Source: Beijerinckiaceae bacterium
GTDB lineage: Bacteria > Pseudomonadota > Alphaproteobacteria > Rhizobiales > Beijerinckiaceae
NCBI GenBank assembly: GCA_019745195.1
Contig: JAIETL010000070.1
Coordinates: forward strand, 1 to 43,293
Length of the DNA stretch: 43,293 nt
Direction of reading: 5' to 3'
A program made the translations under genes and the position numbers. The first letter of the stretch is position 1. Every line of letters starts with the position of its first letter. The notes beneath the pieces are model-generated. The model saw nothing but the letters and a program-made list of their open reading frames with translations, was not told the DNA's origin and did no database searches. Shown one piece after another: positions 8,288 to 16,397 of this stretch.

Positions 8288-9121
8288 ATGTCTTCCAGCA
8301 CACAGATCAATGCTGCCCAATTGTCGCGGCTCGTCGGCCTGCCCGATGCGCCGACGCTCATCGATGTCCGGATACCGGACGATGTCGCCCTCGACCCGCG
8401 CATCCTGCCCAATGCGGGGCAGCGCTCGCACAAGAACGTCGCCGAATGGGCGCGCGACTACACTGGCCAACGCGTGGTCGTCATCTGCCAGCGCGGTCTC
8501 AAGCTCAGCGAGGGCGTCGCCGCCTGGCTGCGGCATGAGGGCGTCGCGGCCGAGAGCCTCGAAGGCGGGTTCGAGTCCTGGCGCGATGCGGGCGGCCTGC
8601 TGGTCTCGACCGGAAAGCTGCCGCCGCGCGATGCCGCCGGCCGCACGCTCTGGGTGACGCGGGCGCGGCCCAAGGTCGACCGCATCGCCTGCCCCTGGCT
8701 GATCCGGCGCTTCGTCGATCCCAGGGCGGTGTTCCTGTTCGTGGCGGCGAGCGAGGTCGCGGCGGTCGCCGACCGCTTTGGGGCTGCCCCCTTCGACATC
8801 GACGGCGTATTCTGGAGCCATCGGGGCGAGCGTTGCACCTTCGACATCATGATCGAGGAGTTTGGGCTGGCTTCGCCCGCGCTCGACCGGCTGGCGGAGA
8901 TCGTGCGCGCGGCCGACACCGCGCGGCTCGATCTCGCGCCGCAGGCGGCCGGCTTTCTCGCCGCATCACTGGGGTTGTCGCGCATGTTCAAGGACGATCT
9001 GGCGCAGCTCGATGCCGGCATGCTGCTCTACGACGCGTTCTATCGCTGGTGCCGGGATGCCAGCGAGGAAAGCCATAACTGGCCAGCCGCGACGCCAAAA
9101 TCCGAAAGCAAGCCACGATGA
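8288..9121 (+). CDS. Rhodanese-ChrB fusion, chromate resistance protein
   Basis: 277 residues with two parts. Residues about 10-110 are a rhodanese domain with the active-site loop Cys67-Gln-Arg-Gly. Residues about 124-265 are a ChrB C-terminal domain starting at TRARPKVDRIACPWLIRRF. No signal peptide is visible. Its stop overlaps the start of chrA (ATGA at 9118-9121), so they are translationally coupled. ChrB-type proteins are linked to chromate sensing and resistance; the rhodanese part suggests sulfur or thiol handling, which would fit chromate being a sulfate analogue (inference). Confidence 0.88.
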   Translation: MSSSTQINAAQLSRLVGLPDAPTLIDVRIPDDVALDPRILPNAGQRSHKNVAEWARDYTGQRVVVICQRGLKLSEGVAAWLRHEGVAAESLEGGFESWRDAGGLLVSTGKLPPRDAAGRTLWVTRARPKVDRIACPWLIRRFVDPRAVFLFVAASEVAAVADRFGAAPFDIDGVFWSHRGERCTFDIMIEEFGLASPALDRLAEIVRAADTARLDLAPQAAGFLAASLGLSRMFKDDLAQLDAGMLLYDAFYRWCRDASEESHNWPAATPKSESKPR

Positions 9122-10509
9122 CGGTCGCGACGACGGATGCCGTGCAGGCCGAGCAGCCGCTGCCGACGCTCGCGGAAGCGACGCGGGTCTGGGCGAAGAT
9201 CGGCCTGCTCTCCTTCGGCGGGCCGGCCGGCCAGATCGCCCTGATGCACAAGGAGCTGGTCGAGGAGCGGCGCTGGATCGGCGAGCAGCGTTTTCTGCAT
9301 GCGCTGAACTACTGCATGCTGCTGCCCGGCCCCGAGGCGCAGCAACTCGCCGTCTACATCGGCTGGCTGATGCACCGCACCATCGGCGGGCTGATCGCGG
9401 GCCTGCTCTTCATCCTGCCCGGCGCGCTGGTGATGCTCGGCCTGAGCATCCTTTATGTGCTCTATCGGCAGGTTCCGGTCGTCGATGGCATCTTCTTCGG
9501 CGTCAAGGCGGCGGTGCTGGCGGTCGTGATCGAGGCCGGCCTGCGGATCAGCCGGCGCGCGCTGAAGAACCGGGCGATGATCGCGATCGCGGTCGCGGCC
9601 TTCGTCGCGATCTTCCTGTTCAAGACGCCTTTCCCGCTTATCATCTTGGCCGCCGGCTTCATCGGCTGGCTGGGTCATCGCCGTCGTCCGGACCTGTTCG
9701 GCGCCGGCGGCGGCCATGGCGCGAGCGGCCCCGATGTCGTCGGCGTCGTCGACGGCATGTTCGCGCGCGGCGAACTGGAGCATGTGCGCCCCTCGACCGG
9801 CCGCGCGCTGAAGACGCTCGCAATCTGGCTGCCGCTCTGGCTCGGGCCTGTGGCGCTGCTCTGGCTGACGACCGGCGGTGCGAGCGTCTGGACGCAGGTC
9901 GGGACGTTCTTCAGCACGATGGCGGTGGTGACGTTCGGCGGGGCCTATGCGGTGCTGGCCTATGTCGCGCAGGCCGCGGTCGAGACCTATGGCTGGCTCG
10001 TCGCCGGCGAGATGGTCGATGGGCTGGGGCTGGCGGAAACCACGCCCGGCCCGCTGATCCTGGTGTTGCAGTTCGTCGGATTCCTCGCCGGCTTCCGTGC
10101 GCCCGGCAGCCTGCCGCCGCTGCTGGCGGGCAGTCTCGGGGCGGCGCTGACGATCTGGGTCACGTTCGCGCCCTGCTTCCTCTGGATTTTTCTGGGCGGC
10201 CCCTATGTCGAGGCGCTGCGCGGCAACAAGGCGATCTCGGCCGCGCTGGGGGCGATCACGGCCGCCGTCGTCGGCGTGATCACGAACCTCGCACTCTGGT
10301 TCGGCCTGCACGTGCTCTTCCGGGAGGTGCGCAGCGTGAGCTTCGTCGGTCTTTCGCCCGATTGGCCGGTGCTGGCGTCGCTCGACTGGCGCGCCGCGCT
10401 GCTGTCGGGCGCGGCCATGCTGGCGATGCTGCGCTTCAAGATCGGCATGATCCCGACGCTTGGCGCCTGCGCGGCCGCAGGCGTCCTGCTGACCCGGCTG
10501 CCGGCCTGA
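9118..10509 (+). CDS. chrA: Chromate efflux transporter ChrA (long chain form)
   Basis: 463 residues, the bidomain form of the CHR family. Each half begins with the family signature: SFGGPAGQIALMH at about residue 29 and TFGGAYAVLAYV at about residue 271. Ten or more hydrophobic segments place it in the inner membrane, where it exports chromate using the proton gradient. It is coupled to the rhodanese-ChrB gene by a 4-base overlap. The next gene is convergent with one base between the stops, and no terminator hairpin is apparent there. Confidence 0.95.
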   Translation: MTVATTDAVQAEQPLPTLAEATRVWAKIGLLSFGGPAGQIALMHKELVEERRWIGEQRFLHALNYCMLLPGPEAQQLAVYIGWLMHRTIGGLIAGLLFILPGALVMLGLSILYVLYRQVPVVDGIFFGVKAAVLAVVIEAGLRISRRALKNRAMIAIAVAAFVAIFLFKTPFPLIILAAGFIGWLGHRRRPDLFGAGGGHGASGPDVVGVVDGMFARGELEHVRPSTGRALKTLAIWLPLWLGPVALLWLTTGGASVWTQVGTFFSTMAVVTFGGAYAVLAYVAQAAVETYGWLVAGEMVDGLGLAETTPGPLILVLQFVGFLAGFRAPGSLPPLLAGSLGAALTIWVTFAPCFLWIFLGGPYVEALRGNKAISAALGAITAAVVGVITNLALWFGLHVLFREVRSVSFVGLSPDWPVLASLDWRAALLSGAAMLAMLRFKIGMIPTLGACAAAGVLLTRLPA

Positions 10510-10510
10510 A

Positions 10511-10825
10511 TCAGCGGCGCGGCGGCTCGCCCGGGTCGATGACGCGGTATTCGGCGTCGATGACATCGACGCGCTCGGCCTGCCGCTGCTGCTGGCCGAA
10601 CGGGTTGGGTTGACCAAATCCCGCCGCCTTCAGCCGGCTGCGAATGCGCCAGGCCGCGATCGCGCCGACGATCATCACGACCGGGATCAGGATCAGCGCC
10701 AGGCTCGCCGCCAGCAGGAACAGCGTTACGCCGACGACCACGCTGGCGGCCATGGCGAGCCAGGTGACCCAGGCCGGCCGGCCCGTAGCGGCCCCACCCA
10801 GCCGATGCAGATTGACGCGGATCAT
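10511..10825 (-). CDS. Small inner-membrane protein, unknown function
   Basis: 104 residues: a short basic N-terminus, a long hydrophobic region (about 20-58) probably forming two membrane passes, then a charged Gln-rich tail with a VDVIDAEYRVIDP block. I do not recognise a named family; small proteins ending in such an EYRVID segment occur in related bacteria. An upstream in-frame extension to 10909 would translate the dispersed palindrome at 10865-10913, so I rejected it and used the ATG at 10825. It is convergent with chrA. Confidence 0.6.
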   Translation of the reverse strand: MIRVNLHRLGGAATGRPAWVTWLAMAASVVVGVTLFLLAASLALILIPVVMIVGAIAAWRIRSRLKAAGFGQPNPFGQQQRQAERVDVIDAEYRVIDPGEPPRR

Positions 10826-10864
10826 GTCGCTTTCGTCCCGGTTGATCGAAGGGTTTCTATTGTT

Positions 10865-10913
10865 GAGCATGATGTCGCCCGAAAACCGGTTCCCACTTTT
10901 CGGCATCATGCTC
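10865..10913. repeat. Dispersed palindrome of the CCGAAAA...TTTTCGG class
   Basis: Outer arms GAGCATGATG/CATCATGCTC (perfect 10 bp) and inner arms CCGAAAA/TTTTCGG enclose an 11-base CCGGTTCCCAC-like loop. A related copy is at 38537-38582. This class is widespread in Hyphomicrobiales and is often mis-translated as an MPKSGNRFSG-type peptide. Confidence 0.85.
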
Positions 10914-10976
10914 GAAGATAGGAAGCGAATGCGGCGAAGACGAGATCGGTTCCCGCAGCGGCATCCCGATGGCGCA

Positions 10977-12164
10977 TCAGGCCCGTTCGCGCCAGTCGTA
11001 GAGCCAGTCGTGCCGGCGGCGCAGTCCGTCGGGGCCGAGCCGCTTCATCACCAGATCGCGCGCGAAGCTCCACGGCCGGCCGAGATGATAGGCGCGTCCA
11101 TTGCCGCGGCTTGTCTCCTGCACACGGGCGACGCGCTCGGCGCGCTCCCGCGCATAGGCCGCCATCGCGGCGGGCACGCCGGCTGCGCCGTCACGTTCGA
11201 GGTGGTGAGCCAGCAGCCGCGCCAGCACGGCCGCGTCCTCGATCGCAAGCGCCGCGCCCTGCGCCAGGAAGGGCAGGACGGGATGGGCCGCATCGCCCAG
11301 AAGCGCGATGCGGCCCTTGGCCATGGCGGCCGGCGGACGGTCATAGAGCGACCAGACCCGCCAGGAGCCGGCGGCCGAGGCGAGCCTGTGCAGGGCCGGC
11401 GTCGCGCCGGCGACCTGGCTCGCGAGCAGGGCGCTCTCGCCCTCGCGTGACCAGCCTTCGCGGGCCTCCCGCGCAGCGCGGATGATGACGAGATTGGTCT
11501 CGCGCCCGCCGGAGACGGGATAATGAACCGCATGCCGGTCGCGGCCCAGATGCAGGGTGACCTGCGCCTCGCCAGCGCTGGCGCCCGTTACGGGCACCAG
11601 CGCGCGCCAGGCCTCGAAGCCCGTGAAGGAGGGGGTGCTCGCGTCGCCGTTGAGTTCGCGCAGCCGCGACCACAACCCGTCCGCGCCGATCAGGCCGAGC
11701 GCGGCGACCGTTTCGCACTGGCCGCTCTCGCCGACCAGCGTGGCCATGACGCCGTCTCCGTCCTGCGCGACGGCCTCGACGCCCCGGCCGACGATCAGGC
11801 GGATGTTGGGCAGGCTGCGGGCCGCATCGAGCAGCAGCATATGGAGGTCGGCGCGCTTGAGCAGGCGAAACGGGCTCTCGCCTTCGCTCGCGCTCATCGG
11901 CATCTCGGAAAGCGCCGCGCCGTCATGCCAGCGCCTGACCACCAGCCGCCGCGCAGTGACGCTGGCGCGCTTGAGCTGCAGGCGCAGATCGAGTGCGTCG
12001 AGCACGCGGCCGGCATTGGGCGAAAGCTGGATGCCGGCCCCGCTTTCCGCAAATCCGGTGCGCTTTTCGGCGACGGTGACGGCGATGCCCCGCCGCGCCA
12101 GCGCGATGGCGGCCGTCAGACCGCCGATCCCCGCGCCGGCGATCAGGATATGGGGGATTGTCAC
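10977..12164 (-). CDS. FAD-dependent aromatic-ring monooxygenase (salicylate-hydroxylase-like)
   Basis: 395 residues of the group A flavin monooxygenase family. The Rossmann motif GAGIGG is at 10-15, the DG motif GADGLWS at 160-166, and the second FAD motif GDAAHP at 290-295 followed by LAQGAALAIEDA. It would use NAD(P)H and oxygen to hydroxylate an aromatic or similar ring, in the cytosol. The substrate cannot be told; salicylate 1-monooxygenase and 3-hydroxybenzoate 6-hydroxylase are the nearest named types. No other aromatic-degradation gene is adjacent. The zinc-finger gene ends at the same strand's upstream side, 28 bases away. Confidence 0.85.
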   Translation of the reverse strand: MTIPHILIAGAGIGGLTAAIALARRGIAVTVAEKRTGFAESGAGIQLSPNAGRVLDALDLRLQLKRASVTARRLVVRRWHDGAALSEMPMSASEGESPFRLLKRADLHMLLLDAARSLPNIRLIVGRGVEAVAQDGDGVMATLVGESGQCETVAALGLIGADGLWSRLRELNGDASTPSFTGFEAWRALVPVTGASAGEAQVTLHLGRDRHAVHYPVSGGRETNLVIIRAAREAREGWSREGESALLASQVAGATPALHRLASAAGSWRVWSLYDRPPAAMAKGRIALLGDAAHPVLPFLAQGAALAIEDAAVLARLLAHHLERDGAAGVPAAMAAYARERAERVARVQETSRGNGRAYHLGRPWSFARDLVMKRLGPDGLRRRHDWLYDWRERA

Positions 12165-12192
12165 GGGCTGGTCGTCGCGGCCGATGCGGCGA

Positions 12193-12444
12193 TCAGGCGG
12201 CCCGGGCGGTTTCGTGATGGGCGCAGTCGGGCGGCGTGCAGGCTCCGCTCTTCAGCGTGGGATCGTACTTGAACAGCGTGGAGCAATAGGGGCAGACGAT
12301 CTCGGCGTCGCCGCCCATGTCGAGGAAGACATGGGGATGGTCGAAGGGCGGCTTGGCGCCGATGCACATGAACTCACGCGCGCCGACATGGATGACCGCG
12401 ACGCCGGGGTCATTGTGGAAATGCGGGATGCCGGTCTCGGCCAT
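12193..12444 (-). CDS. NDUFS6-like zinc-finger protein (zf-CHCC)
   Basis: 83 residues. Cys27, His36, Cys51 and Cys54 match the CX8HX14CX2C zinc site of the mitochondrial complex I subunit NDUFS6 exactly. In alphaproteobacteria this small protein is an accessory or assembly factor of NADH:quinone oxidoreductase. The ATG at 12444 gives the usual short N-terminus; longer frames upstream read into the next gene. It lies just upstream of the FAD monooxygenase on the same strand and downstream of the DUF1624 gene, so the three could share a transcript. Confidence 0.88.
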   Translation of the reverse strand: MAETGIPHFHNDPGVAVIHVGAREFMCIGAKPPFDHPHVFLDMGGDAEIVCPYCSTLFKYDPTLKSGACTPPDCAHHETARAA

Positions 12445-12527
12445 GGTCGCTGCTCGTCGGGGAAGAGGGCTTGTGATGTCGGCGCACGCTATCGCGCCGC
12501 CGTCCGCCGCGCCAGTGCGCGATTGCC

Positions 12528-13514
12528 TCAGGGGGCGCGGAAGCAGGCCTGCGTCAGGGCCGTGGTGCGTTCGCGCTCCTGCGCAGTCAGGGCGTTGTCC
12601 AGCACTCCGCGCCACAGCCCCTCGCGCTTCAGCGCCGCCACCGTGCAGGCATAGGATTCCGCGCAGGCCGCATCAGGGATTCGCAAGGTCTCGCAGGTGC
12701 GCTGATAGGTGATCCGCAGGGCACGTTCCTGCGGCGGTGTCACCGGGAGGATCTGAATCGCCAGCAGGATCGCGCCGATCAGGACGGGCTGGTGGATCAG
12801 GTAGAAGGCGAGGCTGCGCCGGCCGCACCAGCGCAGCAGGCGGGCGAGGTGATCATCGGGGTTCCACAATGTCCAGCCGGGGAGTTTCGCGCGCCCCAGC
12901 ACCGCCCGCGCCAGCGCCATGCCGCCGAGCACGCAGCCGAACCACGGGAAAACCGGTACGAAATCCGCACTGCGCACAGCAATCGGCGAGAGGCCGAGAA
13001 AGGCGAGCCATGGCGTGTCGAGCCAGGCTGCGTCCAGCGCGGGGTGATGGACGAGAACGGGCAGGGCGAAGCAGAACAGGGCCGCCACGATCAGGACGAT
13101 AACCGGCGCGCGGATGAAGGCGAGGCCGAGCACGCTGGCGACCGCGACATGGTGCAGGATGCCGAAGAAGATGTAAGCCTGCGGCATGGCGAACCGCGTC
13201 GCGACCGTGACGATCAGGGCCGCGCCCGCCACCATGGCGAGCCGCTTGAGAAAGGCGGCACGGTTCAGCCCGCCTTGCGTCGCCAGCACGAGGCTGATCC
13301 CGACCAGCGTCAGGAAGGAGCCGGCGATGATCCGCGCGAACCAGCGCCAGCCCGGCTCGCCCGGCACATCGGTGTCGATCAGCCCGAAATAGGAGAGGTC
13401 GTAGGCGAAGTGGAACACCACCATCGCCATCAGCGCGACGCCGCGGGCAAGATCGACGAGCGAAATGCGTGGGGTCGGTATGGGCAGAGCCGGAGGCGAG
13501 ACGGACTGGTTCAT
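12528..13514 (-). CDS. DUF1624 (heparan-alpha-glucosaminide N-acetyltransferase-like) membrane protein
   Basis: 328 residues with about eight hydrophobic segments. The N-terminus SLVDLARGVALMAMVVFHF is typical of DUF1624/acyltransferase-3-like membrane proteins, with His36 and Asp40 in the first membrane segment as candidate active residues. LAFYLIHQPVLIG near residue 230 is the conserved last-helix block. A soluble C-terminal tail of about 75 residues holds four Cys, perhaps periplasmic. It probably transfers an acyl group to an envelope sugar; the substrate is unknown. It diverges from the alpha/beta hydrolase gene. Confidence 0.82.
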   Translation of the reverse strand: MNQSVSPPALPIPTPRISLVDLARGVALMAMVVFHFAYDLSYFGLIDTDVPGEPGWRWFARIIAGSFLTLVGISLVLATQGGLNRAAFLKRLAMVAGAALIVTVATRFAMPQAYIFFGILHHVAVASVLGLAFIRAPVIVLIVAALFCFALPVLVHHPALDAAWLDTPWLAFLGLSPIAVRSADFVPVFPWFGCVLGGMALARAVLGRAKLPGWTLWNPDDHLARLLRWCGRRSLAFYLIHQPVLIGAILLAIQILPVTPPQERALRITYQRTCETLRIPDAACAESYACTVAALKREGLWRGVLDNALTAQERERTTALTQACFRAP

Positions 13515-13616
13515 CGCGGCCCTTCATAAGCAAGCCGCATCGCCCCGGCTACCCAAGCTGCGCTGCGCATGGCAGGGAAAGGCAATCGTCCCGCGCAGCC
13601 TAGAAGACCGCCCGCC

Positions 13617-14381
13617 ATGCAGCATTTTTCGTCCGATGGCGTAAGCCTCGCCTATATCGATCTGGCGCCGACAACAGAGCCGCGCGGGCAGGCGATCATG
13701 CTCGTCCATGGCTTTGGCTCCAGCCACGCCGTCAACTGGGTCAACACGCAGTGGACGAAGACGCTGACCCATGCCGGCTACCGCGTGGTGGCGCTCGACA
13801 ATCGCGGCCATGGCCAGAGCGAGAAGCTCTACGATCTGGCCGCCTACTCCTCGCAGGTCATGGCCGAGGATGTCCGCCGGCTGATGGACCATCTCGAGAT
13901 CGGTCGGGCCGCCGTGATGGGTTACTCGATGGGCGCACGCATCTCCGCCCATCTGGCGCTGGCCCATCCCGAGCGGCTGAACGCGCTGATGCTCGGCGGG
14001 CTCGGCATCCATCTGGTCGAGGGAGTCGGTCTGCCGCTCGGCATCGCGGACGCAATGGAGGCGCGTTCGCTCGACGACCTCACCGACCCGATGCAGCGCA
14101 TGTTCCGCGCCTTCGCCGAGGCGACGAAGAGCGACCTCAAGGCGCTGGCCGCCTGTATCCGGGGCTCGCGCCAGACGCTGAGCGCGGCGCAGGTTGGCTC
14201 AATCTCGGCGCCGACCCTGGTCAGCGTCGGGACGAAGGACGATGTCGCCGGTTCGGGCCCGGCATTGGCGGCGCTGATCCCTGGCGCATGCGCCTACGAC
14301 ATCGAGGGCCGTGACCACAACCTTGCCGTCGGCGACAAGGGCCACAAGCAGGCGGTGATCGATTTTCTGGCGGGGTTGTGA
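13617..14381 (+). CDS. Alpha/beta hydrolase
   Basis: 254 residues of the alpha/beta-hydrolase fold. The oxyanion block LVHGFGSS is at about 29-36, the nucleophile elbow GYSMG centres on Ser104, and the catalytic His is probably in GRDHNLAVGDKGH near residue 230. Cytosolic, no signal peptide. The substrate is unknown; esterases and C-C hydrolases share this layout. ATG 13617 was preferred over an upstream in-frame ATG at 13569 because residues before MQHFSSDG do not fit the fold. Confidence 0.85.
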   Translation: MQHFSSDGVSLAYIDLAPTTEPRGQAIMLVHGFGSSHAVNWVNTQWTKTLTHAGYRVVALDNRGHGQSEKLYDLAAYSSQVMAEDVRRLMDHLEIGRAAVMGYSMGARISAHLALAHPERLNALMLGGLGIHLVEGVGLPLGIADAMEARSLDDLTDPMQRMFRAFAEATKSDLKALAACIRGSRQTLSAAQVGSISAPTLVSVGTKDDVAGSGPALAALIPGACAYDIEGRDHNLAVGDKGHKQAVIDFLAGL

Positions 14382-14382
14382 T

Positions 14383-14478
14383 CTCTCTCGTGGAGAAAAT
14401 TATTCTCCGCCAAAGGTTTGGCGCGAGGCGCTGCCAAAGAGAGTCCTTTGCCTGAGAGCTTGATTCAGCTAGGAGAGA
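14383..14478 (+). promoter_or_regulatory. Putative structured leader upstream of cysE with competing stems
   Basis: GGAGAA/TTCTCC hairpin at 14392-14408. TTTGGC (14417-14422) can pair either with GCCAAA upstream (14409-14414) or with an identical GCCAAA downstream (14433-14438). CTCTCTC (14383-14389) can pair with any of three GAGAG copies (14439, 14454, 14473). Alternative pairing of this kind is typical of attenuators and riboswitches, but no known class fits and no T-rich terminator is present. Confidence 0.35.
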
Positions 14479-14545
14479 AGCCATCTGACATTACGGTCGC
14501 GCTTTGGCGGCGGCCTGCGGCGTCTGAACTGAGCGGAGAGCTTCC

Positions 14546-15394
14546 ATGCCAATCGGTCGTTCGAGCAGCGAGGCGCGCGATCCCGCAACCGGGCTCGACA
14601 GGGTCGATCCGGTCTGGGCGAGGCTTCGGCGCGAGGCCGAGCAGGCTGTCGCTGCAGAGCCTTCGCTCGCCAGCCTGATGATGGCCTCGGTTCTGAACCA
14701 GCCGAGTTTCGAGGCGGCGGTGCGCCATCGCGTCGCGATGCGCGTCGCCCATCCCGCGCTCTCCGCTGATCTGGTCGAGCAGGCCTATGACGAGGCGCTC
14801 GCCGATGATTCCGAGATCGCCATCGGCATGCGCGCCGACGTGGCGGCCGTGCTCGACCGCGACCCGGCCTGCTACCGCGTTCTGGAGCCGGTGCTCTATT
14901 TCAAGGGCTTCCATGCGCTCCAGTGCCACAGGCTGGCGCATTGGCTGTGGCGCAAGGGTCGACGCGATTTCGCGCTCTATCTGCAGAGCCGCTCGTCGGA
15001 AGTGTTCCAGACCGACATCAACCCGGCTGCGAAGATCGGCAAGGGTATTTTCCTCGACCATGCGACCGGGCTCGTCGTCGGCGAGACGGCGGTGATCGAG
15101 GACGATGTCTCGATGCTGCATTCGGTCACGCTGGGCGGCACCGGCAAGCAGGGCGGCGACCGTCATCCCAAAATCCGCAAGGGCGTGCTGCTCGGCGCGG
15201 GCGCGAAGATCCTCGGCAATATCGAGGTCGGGCAGTGCAGCCGCGTCGCCGCAGGCTCGGTCGTGCTGGCGAGCGTACCGCGCAACAAGACGGTGGCGGG
15301 CGTGCCGGCGAAGGTCGTCGGCGAGGCCGGCTGCGCCGAGCCTTCGCGTTCGATGGACCAGATCCTCGGCGGCGATTGCGGCGGCTGCATCTGA
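14546..15394 (+). CDS. cysE: Serine O-acetyltransferase
   Basis: 282 residues, first committed step of cysteine synthesis: acetyl-CoA plus L-serine to O-acetylserine. Residues about 25-150 are the helical N-terminal domain; 155-260 form the left-handed beta-helix of hexapeptide repeats. The catalytic pair appears as Asp158 (TDINPAAKIG) and His172 (LDHATGLVVGE), and SVTLGGTGKQ follows. The C-terminus ends in Cys-Gly-Gly-Cys-Ile; a C-terminal Ile is needed for complex formation with cysteine synthase in known enzymes. GGAGAG lies 6-11 bases before the ATG. The 164-base leader is repeat-rich (see 14383-14478). Confidence 0.95.
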   Translation: MPIGRSSSEARDPATGLDRVDPVWARLRREAEQAVAAEPSLASLMMASVLNQPSFEAAVRHRVAMRVAHPALSADLVEQAYDEALADDSEIAIGMRADVAAVLDRDPACYRVLEPVLYFKGFHALQCHRLAHWLWRKGRRDFALYLQSRSSEVFQTDINPAAKIGKGIFLDHATGLVVGETAVIEDDVSMLHSVTLGGTGKQGGDRHPKIRKGVLLGAGAKILGNIEVGQCSRVAAGSVVLASVPRNKTVAGVPAKVVGEAGCAEPSRSMDQILGGDCGGCI

Positions 15395-15398
15395 GGGC

Positions 15399-16265
15399 TT
15401 ACGCCGCGTCCAGCCACGCCCTGGCCGGCATGGCCAGCGGATGCCGGTCGCGGGCGGGCGCTTGCGCCAGCGCCATGCGATCCCCGGTCGGCATCTCGAG
15501 CTGGAATGGCGCGACCAGCCGGCCATCCGCGAGATGCGTCGAAATCAGGCTCCTGCGGCCCATCAGCACGCCCGAACCCGAGAGCGCGGCGTCCAGCGCG
15601 AGGCTGTAGAGCGAAAAGGCCGGGCCGCGCGCCGGATCGACCGTGGCGGGCGCGCCCGCAAAACCGAGCCAGCGCCGCCAGTCCTGCCGCCAGACCGCGT
15701 CATGCAGCAGCGTCTGGCCGGCCAGATCGCCGGGCGCCGCAAGCCGCGCCGCGAGCGCCGGTGCGCAGACCGGCTGGATCAGGTCCTGCCCGTCGCCATC
15801 GCAAGCCTCGTAGAACAGCGCCAGATCATAGGGTTCGCGACGCGGATCGGGCGGCTGCTCCATGGCCGAGACCGAGACCTGCAGTTCTGGAAAGGCCGCT
15901 CGCAGACCCGAAAGCCGCGGCGAGAGCCAGAGCTGAGCGAGGCAGGGCAGCGCCGCGATCGTCAGCGCTCGTCCGCCATGGCCCGCCCGCAGCGCCTCGA
16001 CGCCGTCGCCCAGCGCTTCGAAGCCCCGGCTCAGGCGCGGCAGCGCGGCGCGTGCGGCATCGGTCAGCGTCACACCTTGCGGCAGGCGGCGGAACAGCGC
16101 GAAGCCGAGCCAGGCCTCGAGCTGCCTGATCTGCTGCGTCACGGCGCCGGGCGTTACGGCGAGTTCGTCTGCCGCTTTGGCAAAGCTCTCATGGCGCGCG
16201 GCGGCCTCGAACGCGCGCAGGGCGTTCAGCGGCGGCAGGCGCAGGCGAGGCGGCGCGACGGGCAT
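15399..16265 (-). CDS. LysR-family transcriptional regulator (GcvA-like)
   Basis: 288 residues. The N-terminal helix-turn-helix spans about 14-72 (LNALRAFEAAARHESFAKAA, then VTQQIRQLE); the rest is the periplasmic-binding-like effector domain. The PPLNALRAFEAAARH start is typical of the GcvA subgroup. It diverges from the SHMT-like gene, with 132 bases and an inverted repeat between them, so that gene is its likely target. It converges on cysE with 4 bases between stops. The effector may be an amino acid such as serine or a methylated serine (inference). Confidence 0.88.
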   Translation of the reverse strand: MPVAPPRLRLPPLNALRAFEAAARHESFAKAADELAVTPGAVTQQIRQLEAWLGFALFRRLPQGVTLTDAARAALPRLSRGFEALGDGVEALRAGHGGRALTIAALPCLAQLWLSPRLSGLRAAFPELQVSVSAMEQPPDPRREPYDLALFYEACDGDGQDLIQPVCAPALAARLAAPGDLAGQTLLHDAVWRQDWRRWLGFAGAPATVDPARGPAFSLYSLALDAALSGSGVLMGRRSLISTHLADGRLVAPFQLEMPTGDRMALAQAPARDRHPLAMPARAWLDAA

Positions 16266-16329
16266 TCTGGCTGACTGGCGGACCTGCTCAAGGCTGAGTT
16301 TCTCTCACCCTGCCGGCGAGGATTACTGG

Positions 16330-16349
16330 TTTGCGCAGGCCGACGCAAA
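16330..16349. promoter_or_regulatory. Putative LysR-type operator
   Basis: TTTGCG-N8-CGCAAA, a perfect 6-bp inverted repeat between the divergent LysR and SHMT-like genes, about 48 bases before the latter's ATG. Just after it is a tandem 9-base repeat (CGCTCATAT, CGCTCATCT). Both are in the place where a LysR activator would bind. Confidence 0.45.
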
Positions 16350-16397
16350 TCGCTCATATCGCTCATCTTCCGCAGCAACCGGATCGAGGGTTTCACC

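Noticed and set aside
5677..8433. A 918-codon open frame on the minus strand
   Set aside because: It runs antisense through four genes with clear families; long open frames opposite genes are common in GC-rich DNA, and its translation has no recognisable domain.
10826..10909. N-terminal extension of the small membrane protein (MPKSGNRFSG-like)
   Set aside because: It is a translation of the dispersed palindrome, a well-known artefact in this order.
14383..14480. A glycine-riboswitch-like string (CTCTCAGGCAAAGGAC) on the minus strand
   Set aside because: The rest of the aptamer (GGAGAG 5' strand and the GAAGGGGCAA loop) is missing, and no minus-strand gene lies downstream.
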